Below the pieces are notes generated by a model. The model was not told the origin of the DNA. It saw only the letters and a list, made by a program, of their open reading frames with translations, and made no database searches. The position numbers and the translations under genes were made by a program. A stretch of DNA of 64,000 nucleotides from DAHUXD01 sp963805495 (GTDB lineage: Bacteria > Acidobacteriota > Thermoanaerobaculia > UBA5066 > Gp7-AA6): positions 744,001-808,000 of the forward strand of contig CAWDUQ010000002.1 in NCBI GenBank assembly GCA_963805495.1. Direction: 5' to 3'. This document shows, piece by piece, positions 52,102 through 60,764 of the stretch (position 1 is the stretch's first letter; every line of letters begins with the position of its first letter).

Positions 52102-53754
52102 ATGCGCACCCTACGGAAGGTGGCGCGTTCGGGCTTTGCTTTGCTCGCCGCGTGCGTTGCGGTGAGCTGCGCAAGCACGACGCGGCCGGCGAGCGAGCCG
52201 AACCCGGCGGCCCAGGCAAAACCGCCGAGCGCCGAGGCGCAGGCGATGGCGTCGGCGTCCGAGGAGTTTCGCCTCGGCCGCGACGCCGCGCTCGCCGGCG
52301 ACTTCACCTGCGCACGCTACCAGTTCGGACGCGCGATCGCGACGCTTCGACCGCCCTCCGGGCCGGTCCCGTCGCCCGAGATGCAGTCCTTCTCGTTCGA
52401 GCTCTACGAAGGGATCCAGCGCTACGAGGCGCTCGCCGGTGCAACCGAGGAGGCCGGGACTTCGCACGGGGAAGTGACCCCGGAGCTCGCGGCCGACATC
52501 GAAGCGCCGGAGGCGAGCCCGGAGGCGATCGCGACCGCGCGCCAGGACATCGCGTCGGACCTTCCGGCGGTCCGGCCCGACGTGCCCATCGTCGTCAACG
52601 ACTCCGTCCTGAGCGTCGTCGCCGCCTTCCAGAGCGACGCCCTCCACGACAAGATCGCGGCCGGGCTCTCGCGCTCGGGACGGTACCTGCCGATGATCCA
52701 CCAGGTCTTCGCCGAGGAGGGCCTTCCGAAGGACCTGGCGATGATCGCGTTCATCGAGTCCTCCTTCCTTCCCCACGCCCGGTCCCCCAAGTCGGCCCAC
52801 GGCATCTGGCAGTTCATGCCCCGGACCGGGCGGCAATACGGCCTGAAGTCCAACGGAATCGTCGACGAGCGCAGCGACCCCGAAAAGGCGACCCGCGCCG
52901 CGGCGAAATACCTGGCGTACCTGCACGAAATCTTCGACGACTGGTACCTCGCGATGGCGGCGTACAACGCCGGCGAAGGCAAGATCCTGCGGGCGATGAA
53001 CCGCACGGGCGCGCGCAATTTCTGGGACCTCGCCCGCACGGGCGCGATCCGCAAGCAGACGCAGAACTACGTTCCCGCGTTTCTGGCGGCGGTGCTCATC
53101 TCCAAGAACCCATCGCACTACGGGTTCGAGGTCGTGCTCGAGCCGCCCCTCGAGTTCGAGATCGTGAGCCTCGACCGCCCTGTCAGCCTCGAGGACGTCG
53201 CGCGCGCGACTTCGACGCCGATCGAGGACCTCCAGGCCCTCAACCCGGAGCTGCGCTCCCCGATCACTCCCCAGCAGCCGGAAGGCTACGAGCTCAAGGT
53301 GCCGGGCGGAAGCCAGGAGGCGCTGCTCCTGGCGCTCGCGACGATTCCGACGGCCCGCCCGCCCTCGTTCAAGACGCACGTCGCGAGAAAGGGCGATACG
53401 CTGCCGAAAATCGCGCGCCGCTACGGCGTCCCCGTCCGCGCGCTGGCGTCCGCCAACTCCATGACGACCCGGTCCCGGGTCGCCCGCGGCCAGGAGATCA
53501 TGGTGCCCGTGAAGACCGCGCGCGCCTCGGCGAAAAAGTCCTCCAGGGGCGCAACCACCCGCGCGGCCGCCCGGCCGGCCGCGGCCGCCAAGGCCGTCCC
53601 GCGCAAGAGCTACAAGGTCAAGAGCGGCGACACGCTCTACCAGATCGCACTGCGGCACGGAACGACGGTGGCCGCGATCCTCGCGGTCAACGGCCTCGGC
53701 GGGTCCGGCCTGATCAGGCCCGGCGACAAGCTCAAGATCCCGACCGGCAAGTAG
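52102..53754 (+). CDS. mltD: MltD-like lytic transglycosylase lipoprotein with LysM domains
   Basis: 550 residues. Signal ends in AVSC, a lipobox. A TPR-like stretch (about 50-120) precedes the SLT domain (about 190-350): LAMIAFIESSFLPHARSPKS with catalytic Glu, GIWQFMPRTGRQYGL, MAAYNAGEGKILRAMNRTG. A third-LysM-like segment (EIVSLDRPVSLEDVARAT) and two LysM modules follow (HVARKGDTLPKIARRYGV; YKVKSGDTLYQIALRHGT), separated by an Ala/Arg/Lys linker. It remodels peptidoglycan at the outer membrane. TAACCT 6 bases before the ATG suggests a leaderless mRNA. Confidence 0.92.
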   Translation: MRTLRKVARSGFALLAACVAVSCASTTRPASEPNPAAQAKPPSAEAQAMASASEEFRLGRDAALAGDFTCARYQFGRAIATLRPPSGPVPSPEMQSFSFELYEGIQRYEALAGATEEAGTSHGEVTPELAADIEAPEASPEAIATARQDIASDLPAVRPDVPIVVNDSVLSVVAAFQSDALHDKIAAGLSRSGRYLPMIHQVFAEEGLPKDLAMIAFIESSFLPHARSPKSAHGIWQFMPRTGRQYGLKSNGIVDERSDPEKATRAAAKYLAYLHEIFDDWYLAMAAYNAGEGKILRAMNRTGARNFWDLARTGAIRKQTQNYVPAFLAAVLISKNPSHYGFEVVLEPPLEFEIVSLDRPVSLEDVARATSTPIEDLQALNPELRSPITPQQPEGYELKVPGGSQEALLLALATIPTARPPSFKTHVARKGDTLPKIARRYGVPVRALASANSMTTRSRVARGQEIMVPVKTARASAKKSSRGATTRAAARPAAAAKAVPRKSYKVKSGDTLYQIALRHGTTVAAILAVNGLGGSGLIRPGDKLKIPTGK

Positions 53755-53763
53755 CCGGTCGAC

Positions 53764-53797
53764 AGCAGGCTGGCCGCCTTGCCGGCGGCCGTCTGCT
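53764..53797 (+). terminator. Hairpin after the MltD-like gene
   Basis: AGCAG-gct-GGCCGCC-ttgcc-GGCGGCC-gt-CTGCT: a 7-bp GC stem extended by a 5-bp outer stem. No T-run follows; termination is plausible but unproven. Confidence 0.4.
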
Positions 53798-53851
53798 ACC
53801 ATCTCCCGGTCCTCATCGCCGATCAGGCCTCCTCGGCCCCGAGGAGGATTC

Positions 53852-55411
53852 ATGCTCGCCCGCGTTCATTCCGCTGCCACGCTCGGGCTCGAGGCGCGCG
53901 TGCTCGACATCGAGGTCGACGCGTCCGAGGGCCTGCCGAGATTCACCATCGTGGGCCTCCCCGACGCCGGGGTGCGCGAAGCGCGCGATCGCGTCCGGTC
54001 CGCACTGCGCAACGCCGGATTCCTCGTCCCTTCGGGCGCGGTCACCGTCAACCTCGCCCCGGCCGACTTCCGAAAGATCGGCGCGGCGCTCGACCTTCCG
54101 ATCGCCCTCGGGCTGCTCTGGCTCGGAGGCACGCGGCCGGTCGGCCCCACCCGCCGCGTCTTCGTCGGCGAGCTCGGCCTCGGCGGTCAGGTTCGCGCGG
54201 TGCGCGGCGCCCTCTGTCTGGCGCTGGCGGCGCGCGACGCCGGGTTCCAGCAGATCGTGCTTCCCGCCGCGAGCGCGCTGGAAGCCTCGGCGATCGAGGG
54301 CATCGAGGTCATCCCGGTCGCCCACCTGACGGCCGCGGTCGAGCACGTTCTCGGCACCCGCCCGATCGCGCCGCTCGACCACCGCGAGGGGACGGGCGGC
54401 GACGCTCCCGGCCCGGACTTCGGCGACCTCCGCGGACAACTCGTTGCCCGCCGGGCCGCCGAGATCGCCGCCGCCGGCGGCCACCATCTACTGCTCACGG
54501 GTCCGCCCGGCGCCGGCAAGACGATGCTCGCCCGCCGGCTGCCCGGGGTCCTCGCGCCGCTTTCGCGCGCCGAGGCGATCGAGGTCACCCGCATTCACTC
54601 CGTCGCCGGCGTGCTTCCGGCGGGATCGGGCCTCGTCGAGGCGCCGCCGTTTCGGTCGCCGCATCACGGAATCTCGACGGCGGGGCTCGTCGGCGGGGGC
54701 CCGCGCCCCGTTCCGGGCGAGATTTCGCTGGCGCACCGCGGCGTTCTCTTTCTCGACGAGCTTCCCGAGTTCCGCCGCGACGCCCTCGAGGCGATCCGCC
54801 AGCCGCTCGAGGAGCGATCCATCACGGTCGTTCGCGTCGGAGGCGCCTGTGTCTTTCCCAGCGACGTCCTGCTCGTGGCGGCGCGCAATCCCTGCCCGTG
54901 CGGCTTCGCGGGCGACCCGCGCCGGGCCTGCGCCTGCGACCCGGGCGCGCGCTCGCGCTACGCCCGCAAGGTCTCCGGCCCCCTGCTCGACCGGATCGAT
55001 CTGCACGTCGCGATGCACGCGCTCGCGTGGGCCGACCTCCAGGGCGCCCGCCCGCCCGAAACGTCGCATCGGATCCGGGTGCGCGTCGAGCGGGCCCGTG
55101 CGCGGGCCGCGCTCCGCGCGGGACGGCCGGGGTTCCGCAATGCGGACCTTTCTGCACAGGAACTTGTGCAGCACGCCCCGTTCGACGCCGCCGGCCGCCG
55201 CATCCTCGAGGCCGGAGTCCTGCGCCTTCAGCTCTCGGCGCGGGCGATCCATCGCGCCCTGCGCGTGGCGCGCACGATCGCCGACCTCGAGGAGAGCAAC
55301 CGCGTCACGGCGTCCCACCTGTCCGAAGCGCTGGCTTTTCGTCCCCCGGCCCTCGCTTCTTTCGTTTCCTGCCCGGAGGAGCAGGTTGACAGTGGACGGA
55401 GGCGCCCATAG
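53852..55411 (+). CDS. comM: ComM/YifB family Mg chelatase-like AAA+ ATPase
   Basis: 519 residues. N-terminal ChlI-like domain (RFTIVGLPDAGVREARDRVRSAL, TVNLAPADFRKIGAALDLPIAL), Walker A TGPPGAGKTMLARRLPG (about 216), MgsA-type box FRSPHHGISTAGLVGGG, Walker B GVLFLDELPEFRRDALEAIRQPLE, and the C-terminal cysteines CPCGFAGDPRRACAC. In Vibrio and Acinetobacter ComM is a branch-migration helicase for natural transformation. With pilT in the same window DNA uptake is possible. GAGGAGG lies 4 bases before the ATG. Confidence 0.94.
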   Translation: MLARVHSAATLGLEARVLDIEVDASEGLPRFTIVGLPDAGVREARDRVRSALRNAGFLVPSGAVTVNLAPADFRKIGAALDLPIALGLLWLGGTRPVGPTRRVFVGELGLGGQVRAVRGALCLALAARDAGFQQIVLPAASALEASAIEGIEVIPVAHLTAAVEHVLGTRPIAPLDHREGTGGDAPGPDFGDLRGQLVARRAAEIAAAGGHHLLLTGPPGAGKTMLARRLPGVLAPLSRAEAIEVTRIHSVAGVLPAGSGLVEAPPFRSPHHGISTAGLVGGGPRPVPGEISLAHRGVLFLDELPEFRRDALEAIRQPLEERSITVVRVGGACVFPSDVLLVAARNPCPCGFAGDPRRACACDPGARSRYARKVSGPLLDRIDLHVAMHALAWADLQGARPPETSHRIRVRVERARARAALRAGRPGFRNADLSAQELVQHAPFDAAGRRILEAGVLRLQLSARAIHRALRVARTIADLEESNRVTASHLSEALAFRPPALASFVSCPEEQVDSGRRRP

Positions 55412-55414
55412 GAT
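55386..55414 (+). promoter_or_regulatory. Promoter of the M23 peptidase gene
   Basis: TTGACA (55386-55391), 17-base spacer, TAGGAT (55409-55414), inside the end of comM. It implies separate transcription of the peptidase gene. Confidence 0.65.
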
Positions 55415-55512
55415 CGACCGCGCCACTTGGAGCGTTCGGCTCCAGAAACTCTCGAACCGGTCCGGCGGGCGTACACGGGAAAGTCTCGCGCGAACCGAGG
55501 AAGGAGGAACCG

Positions 55513-56352
55513 TTGAAGTACAACACGATCATCTTCGTGCCGCACGCCCGGGCGCGCTTCCGCAAACTCACCATTTCGTCCCGGTTCCTCGGCCTCTCGG
55601 CGGCGGCCGCCGTAGCGCTGCTCGTGGCCGCGGTCGGGTTCGGATGGGCGTACTTCGCATCGGCCCGCCGCGACAGGCAGTATCGCTTCGCCGTGGCCGA
55701 AAACTCGCGGCTTCGCTCGAGCGCCGCGGTCCTCCACCGGCGGCTCGACGGCATCACGCAGAGGCTCTCGGAGTTCGAAGCGCGGACGCGGCGGCTCGCG
55801 ATCGTGGCGGGCCTTTCCGACTCCGTCTCCGGGGGCGTGGGCGGTCCGGGAGTGGCTCCAGGGAGCGCTCCGGCCTGGAGCGACCAGAGCGCCCTTCTCG
55901 ATTCGCGGCTGGCCCTCCTCGAGAACCAGTTCTCGCGGCGCTCGAGCCTGATCGCGTCGACCCCGACGGTCTGGCCCGTGCACGGCGTCGTGACCTCGGC
56001 CTTCGGGCTCCGGACCGATCCGTTCAACGGTGGCGCCGCCGCGCACGAAGGCATCGACATTTCCACCTCGAGGGGCGAGCCGGTGCTCGCGACCGCCGAC
56101 GGCACCGTCCTGCTGTCGGGCTGGGCGGGCGAGTACGGACGGGCGATCGAAATCGTCCACAACGACCGATACATCACCCTCTACGGTCACCTCGACCAGA
56201 CGCTGGTCTCGGAGGGCCAGGCGATCCGACGGGGCGATCGCGTGGGCCTCGTAGGCTCGACCGGACGCTCGACCGCGCCTCATCTCCACTACGAGGTGCA
56301 TGTCGACGGGCGGGCGGTCAACCCGCTCGAGTACATCCTGGAATCGCGCTAG
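55513..56352 (+). CDS. M23 family metallopeptidase, membrane-anchored
   Basis: 279 residues. Membrane helix about 25-48, a coiled coil (about 55-95), then the peptidase M23 domain: SAFGLRTDPFNGGAAAHEGIDIS (HxxxD, about 178-182), DGTVLLSGWAGEYGRAIEI, HNDRYITLYGHLD and HLHYEVHVDG. All zinc ligands are present, so it is probably an active peptidoglycan endopeptidase rather than an EnvC-like activator. TTG start with AAGGAGG 5 bases upstream. Confidence 0.92.
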   Translation: MKYNTIIFVPHARARFRKLTISSRFLGLSAAAAVALLVAAVGFGWAYFASARRDRQYRFAVAENSRLRSSAAVLHRRLDGITQRLSEFEARTRRLAIVAGLSDSVSGGVGGPGVAPGSAPAWSDQSALLDSRLALLENQFSRRSSLIASTPTVWPVHGVVTSAFGLRTDPFNGGAAAHEGIDISTSRGEPVLATADGTVLLSGWAGEYGRAIEIVHNDRYITLYGHLDQTLVSEGQAIRRGDRVGLVGSTGRSTAPHLHYEVHVDGRAVNPLEYILESR

Positions 56353-56384
56353 GCGCCCCGGCCCGCCCGGCCTCACGGGGCGCC
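56352..56384. terminator. Hairpin after the M23 peptidase gene
   Basis: GGCGCCCC / GGGGCGCC, 8-bp perfect stem with a 17-base loop, starting at the TAG stop. No T-run. Confidence 0.35.
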
Positions 56385-56402
56385 ACCGGCGCTTCCCGCC
56401 CC

Positions 56403-56431
56403 TCGACTCCCCCGCGAATCCGAAATAAACT
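56403..56431 (+). promoter_or_regulatory. Candidate secA promoter
   Basis: TCGACT (56403-56408), 17-base spacer, TAAACT (56426-56431), 29 bases before the secA ATG. Moderate match. Confidence 0.4.
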
Positions 56432-56460
56432 CCCGCCCCTCAGGTGTTAACGGCCAGAAC

Positions 56461-59238
56461 ATGATCGACCGCTTCCTCGCCAAGATTTTCGGCACGCAGC
56501 ACGAGCGCGACCTCAAGAAGCTCGCGCCGCGCGTCGAGCGGATCAACGCCCTGGAGCCCGGAATCCACGAGCTCTCGGACGAGGAGCTGCGCGGGAAAAC
56601 GGCCGAGTTCCGGGCCCGGATTGCGAAAGCCGTGGAGGGCGCCCACGAGGACGACCGGAAGGCCGCGCGCGACACGGCGCTCGACGAGATCCTCGAGGAA
56701 GCCTTCGCCGTCGCCCGCGAGGCCTCCCTGCGCGCGCTCGGCATGCGCCCCTTCGACGTCCAGCTCATCGGCGGCATGGTCCTCCACCAGGGCAAGATCG
56801 CCGAGATGAAGACGGGGGAAGGCAAGACCCTCGTCGCCACCATGCCCGTCTACCTCAACGCACTGTCCGGCCGGGGTGTCCACGTCGTGACGGTCAACGA
56901 CTACCTGGCCCGGCGCGACGCCGAGTGGATGGGCAAGGTCTACCGTTTCCTGGGCCTGACCGTCGGCTGCATCCAGAACAACCTGCTCGACGACGAGCGC
57001 AAGAAAGCCTACGCCTGCGACGTCACCTACGGGACCAACAACGAGTTCGGCTTCGACTACCTCCGCGACAACATGAAGTTCGAGCTCGACAACATGGTCC
57101 AGCGCAGCCACGTCTTTGCGATCGTCGACGAGGTCGACTCGATCCTGGTCGACGAGGCCCGGACGCCCCTGATCATCTCGGGCCCGTCCGAAGAGAACAC
57201 CGACGTCTACTACCGCTGCAACCGCGTCATCCCGCACCTTTCCAAGGGCAAGGAGGACAAGGACAAGCACGGGAACAAGACGACGACCGGCGACTACCTC
57301 GTGGACGAAAAGGCCCGGACCGCGGTCCTCACGGAAGAGGGCGTGGCGAAGGCCGAAAAGCTCCTCGGGATCGACAACATGTACGAGCTCACGAACATCG
57401 AGCTTCTCCACGGGGTCGAGCAGGCGCTGCGGGCCCATGCCCTCTACCGCCGGGACGTCGAGTACATGATCAAGGACGGCCAGGTCCTGATCGTCGACGA
57501 GTTCACGGGACGCGTGCTGCCAGGCCGGCGCTGGTCGGACGGTCTTCACCAGGCCGTCGAGGCCAAGGAGAACGTCAAGATCGAGCGCGAGAACCAGACG
57601 CTCGCGACGATCACCCTCCAGAACTACTTCCGCCTCTACGAGAAGCTCGCCGGAATGACCGGAACCGCCGACACCGAGGCCGCCGAGTTCCACCAGATCT
57701 ACAAGCTCGACGTCGTCGTCATCCCGACGAACAAGCCGATGATCCGCCAGGATCACCAGGACGTGGTCTACGCCTCGGAGCGCGAGAAGTACGATGCGGT
57801 CGCCGACGAGATCCTCTCACTGCGCGAGAAGGGCCAGCCGGTGCTCGTCGGCACGGTTTCGATCGAGAAGTCCGAGACCCTCTCCGAGCTCTTGAAGAAG
57901 CGCAAGGTCCCGCACGTCGTCCTCAACGCGAAGTTCCACGAGAAGGAAGCCGAGATCGTGGTCCAGGCCGGCCGCTCGGGCTCCGTGACGATCGCGACCA
58001 ACATGGCGGGCCGCGGGACCGACATCGTCCTCGGCGGCAACGCCGAGGCCGTCGCGGCCCACGAGCTCGCCTCGATCGACGATCCCGAGGAGCGTGCACG
58101 CCGGCTCGCGAAGCTCTACGAGACTTGCGCCGAGGACAAGACGAAGGTCCTCGATGCCGGCGGACTCCACATCATCGGCACCGAGCGTCACGAATCGCGC
58201 CGGGTCGACAACCAGCTCCGGGGCCGCTCGGGCCGCCAGGGCGATCCGGGCTCGTCGCGCTTCTATCTCTCGCTCGAAGACGACCTGATGCGGATCTTCG
58301 GCTCCGACCGGCTGCAGAACATCATGCGCCGGCTGGGCATGGAGGAGGGCGTTCCCATCGAGCACGGCATGGTCTCCCGTTCGATCGAGCGCGCCCAGAA
58401 GCAGGTCGAAGGACGCAACTTCGAGACCCGCAAGCACCTGCTGGAGTACGACGACGTCATGAACCGTCAGCGCGAGGAGATCTACGGCATGCGCCGCGGA
58501 ATCCTCAAGGGCGAGCTCGCGCGCGAGCACGTCCTGGGGCTCGCCGAGATGGTCCTCGATTACGTCCTGGGCCGCCATCTCGACGAGGAGAAGGGCGCCC
58601 AGGAGTGGGACCTCGCCGCCGCCGACGTCGACCTGCAGGAGTATTTCGGCCTGAAGGCCGGCTCGATCGACTATGCCGAGAAGACCCGCGAGGCGATCCG
58701 CGAGGAGATCTGGGCGGCGCTGACGGCCGTCTACGACCGCAAGGAGTCGATCCTCGGCGCCGAGATGATGCGGACGCACGAGAAGTTCGTCATGCTCCAG
58801 GTCGTCGACCAGCAGTGGAAGGACCATCTCCTCGCCCTCGACCACCTCAAGGAGGGCATCGGGCTGCGAGGCTACGGCCAGCGGGACCCGCTGATCGAGT
58901 ACAAGAAGGAGTCGTTCGAGCTCTTCACGCTGATGAAGGAGCGCATCGAGGACCAGATCGTGCAGTACCTCTTCAAGCTCCAGCCCGTGCCGAAGGAGGA
59001 GGCCGAAGCCGCCGCGGAGGCCGCCCCCCGCCGGGCTCCCGTCGCGATGCCCTCGCGCCGGGCACCGTCCAACGTCAACTACTCGTACGGCGCCGCGGCC
59101 TCGGGCGGCCAGGACGCGAAAGTCGAGACCATCCAGCGTCACACGCCCAAGGTCGGGCGCAACGATCCGTGCCCCTGCGGCTCCGGTCGGAAATACAAGA
59201 AATGCCACGGAGCAAACCAGGGGGCGGCGGGAGCGTAA
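56461..59238 (+). CDS. secA: Preprotein translocase ATPase SecA
   Basis: 925 residues. MKTGEGKTLVATMPVYL (Walker A), VNDYLARRDAEWMGKVY, FAIVDEVDSILVDEARTPLI, NYFRLYEKLAGMTGTADTEA, TNMAGRGTDIVLGGNAE, DNQLRGRSGRQGDPGSSRF, and a C-terminal zinc site RNDPCPCGSGRKYKKCHG. A charged insert KGKEDKDKHGNKTTTGDY sits near residue 260. It drives Sec export. Its TAA overlaps the guaB ATG (TAATG). Confidence 0.97.
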   Translation: MIDRFLAKIFGTQHERDLKKLAPRVERINALEPGIHELSDEELRGKTAEFRARIAKAVEGAHEDDRKAARDTALDEILEEAFAVAREASLRALGMRPFDVQLIGGMVLHQGKIAEMKTGEGKTLVATMPVYLNALSGRGVHVVTVNDYLARRDAEWMGKVYRFLGLTVGCIQNNLLDDERKKAYACDVTYGTNNEFGFDYLRDNMKFELDNMVQRSHVFAIVDEVDSILVDEARTPLIISGPSEENTDVYYRCNRVIPHLSKGKEDKDKHGNKTTTGDYLVDEKARTAVLTEEGVAKAEKLLGIDNMYELTNIELLHGVEQALRAHALYRRDVEYMIKDGQVLIVDEFTGRVLPGRRWSDGLHQAVEAKENVKIERENQTLATITLQNYFRLYEKLAGMTGTADTEAAEFHQIYKLDVVVIPTNKPMIRQDHQDVVYASEREKYDAVADEILSLREKGQPVLVGTVSIEKSETLSELLKKRKVPHVVLNAKFHEKEAEIVVQAGRSGSVTIATNMAGRGTDIVLGGNAEAVAAHELASIDDPEERARRLAKLYETCAEDKTKVLDAGGLHIIGTERHESRRVDNQLRGRSGRQGDPGSSRFYLSLEDDLMRIFGSDRLQNIMRRLGMEEGVPIEHGMVSRSIERAQKQVEGRNFETRKHLLEYDDVMNRQREEIYGMRRGILKGELAREHVLGLAEMVLDYVLGRHLDEEKGAQEWDLAAADVDLQEYFGLKAGSIDYAEKTREAIREEIWAALTAVYDRKESILGAEMMRTHEKFVMLQVVDQQWKDHLLALDHLKEGIGLRGYGQRDPLIEYKKESFELFTLMKERIEDQIVQYLFKLQPVPKEEAEAAAEAAPRRAPVAMPSRRAPSNVNYSYGAAASGGQDAKVETIQRHTPKVGRNDPCPCGSGRKYKKCHGANQGAAGA

Positions 59239-60764
59239 TGGCGAAACCACGCGCGACGCGGAGGGGAGACGGCGAAATCCCACTGGCCCTGACCTTCGAC
59301 GACGTCCTGCTGCTCCCGGCCCACTCCGAGGTCCACCCCCGCGAGGTCGACCTCTCGACGAGCCTGACGGCAGCGATCGGCCTCAACATCCCGCTGATCT
59401 CGGCGGCGATGGACACCGTCACCGAGTCGCGCCTGGCGATCGCGATGGCCCAGCAGGGCGGCCTCGGCGTCATCCACAAGAACCTCTCGATCGAGGCCCA
59501 GGCCGCGGAGGTCGACAAGGTCAAGCGCTCGGAGTCGGGCATGATCGTCGACCCGGTCACCTGCCGGCCCGAGCAGACGATCACCGAGGCCCTCGAGGTG
59601 ATGTCGCGCTACAAGATCTCGGGCGTCCCGGTCGTCGACGACCGGGGCAAGCTCGTCGGCATCCTGACCAACCGCGACCTGCGCTTCGAGACCCGTACGG
59701 ACCATCCGATCTCGTCGCGGATGACCAGGAAGAATCTGATTACGACCCCGGTCGGCACGACACTCGAACAGGCCAAAGAGCTCCTCCACAAGTACCGTAT
59801 CGAGAAGCTCCTCGTCGTCGACAAGGCCGGGAACCTCAAGGGGCTCATCACCGTCAAGGACATCCAGAAGGCGATCAAGTACCCGAACGCGGCCAAGGAC
59901 GGCCTCGGGAGACTGCGCGTGGGCGCGGCGATCGGAGTCACGAAGGACATTCTCGACCGCTCGCGCGAGCTCATCGGCGCCAAGGTCGACGTGCTCGTAC
60001 TCGATTCCTCGCACGGCCACAGCCAGGGGGTGCTCGACGCGCTCCGGCTCGTCCGCAAGCGTTTCCCCTCCACGCCCATCATCGCCGGCAACGTCGCGAC
60101 CGAAGAGGGAGCACGGGACCTCATCCGGCGGGGCGCCGATGCGGTCAAGGTGGGGATCGGGCCGGGCTCGATCTGCACCACGCGGGTCGTCACGGGCGCC
60201 GGCGTGCCCCAGATCCACGCGATCCGGGAGTGCGTGAAGGCGACGCGCGGGACGAAAGTCCCCTTGATCGCCGACGGCGGAATCAAGTTCTCCGGCGACA
60301 TCACCAAGGCCCTGGCCGCGGGCGCGCACCTCGTGATGATCGGCTCGCTGCTGGCCGGCACCGAAGAGTCGCCGGGGGAAACCATCCTCTACCAGGGCCG
60401 CACCTTCAAGGCCTACCGCGGCATGGGCTCGCTCGGGGCCATGAAGGCCGGCTCTTCGGACCGCTACTTCCAGGAATCCATGGACGAGTCCGCCGCCCTT
60501 TCCCGCTACGGGGGCTCGCTCTCCAAGCTCGTTCCCGAGGGAATCGAGGGAATGGTCCCCTACAAGGGCAGCGTCGAGGGCCTCGTGCTGCAACTGACGG
60601 GCGGCGTCCGGTCGGGCATGGGCCTGTCCGGCTGCAAAACGATCGAGGAGCTCCGCACCGAGTCGAGGCTCATCCGGATCACGGCCGCGGGCCTCAAGGA
60701 GTCCCACGCCCACGACGTGATCATCACCAAGGAAGCGCCGAACTACCGCGGGGGCGACGTCTAG
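59238..60764 (+). CDS. guaB: Inosine-5'-monophosphate dehydrogenase
   Basis: 508 residues. ALTFDDVLLLPAHSEV, ISAAMDTVTESRLAIAMAQ, two CBS domains (about 105-225), the catalytic loop KVGIGPGSICTTRVVTG (Cys313), IADGGIKFSGDITKALAAGA and the flap YRGMGSLGAM. It converts IMP to XMP, the committed step to GMP. The first A of its ATG is the last base of the secA TAA. It converges on rarA, sharing CTAG. Confidence 0.97.
   Translation: MAKPRATRRGDGEIPLALTFDDVLLLPAHSEVHPREVDLSTSLTAAIGLNIPLISAAMDTVTESRLAIAMAQQGGLGVIHKNLSIEAQAAEVDKVKRSESGMIVDPVTCRPEQTITEALEVMSRYKISGVPVVDDRGKLVGILTNRDLRFETRTDHPISSRMTRKNLITTPVGTTLEQAKELLHKYRIEKLLVVDKAGNLKGLITVKDIQKAIKYPNAAKDGLGRLRVGAAIGVTKDILDRSRELIGAKVDVLVLDSSHGHSQGVLDALRLVRKRFPSTPIIAGNVATEEGARDLIRRGADAVKVGIGPGSICTTRVVTGAGVPQIHAIRECVKATRGTKVPLIADGGIKFSGDITKALAAGAHLVMIGSLLAGTEESPGETILYQGRTFKAYRGMGSLGAMKAGSSDRYFQESMDESAALSRYGGSLSKLVPEGIEGMVPYKGSVEGLVLQLTGGVRSGMGLSGCKTIEELRTESRLIRITAAGLKESHAHDVIITKEAPNYRGGDV

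Noticed and set aside
53776..53802. Promoter TTGCCG...TACCAT before comM
   Set aside because: The spacer is only about 12 bases and the -35-like part lies within a hairpin.
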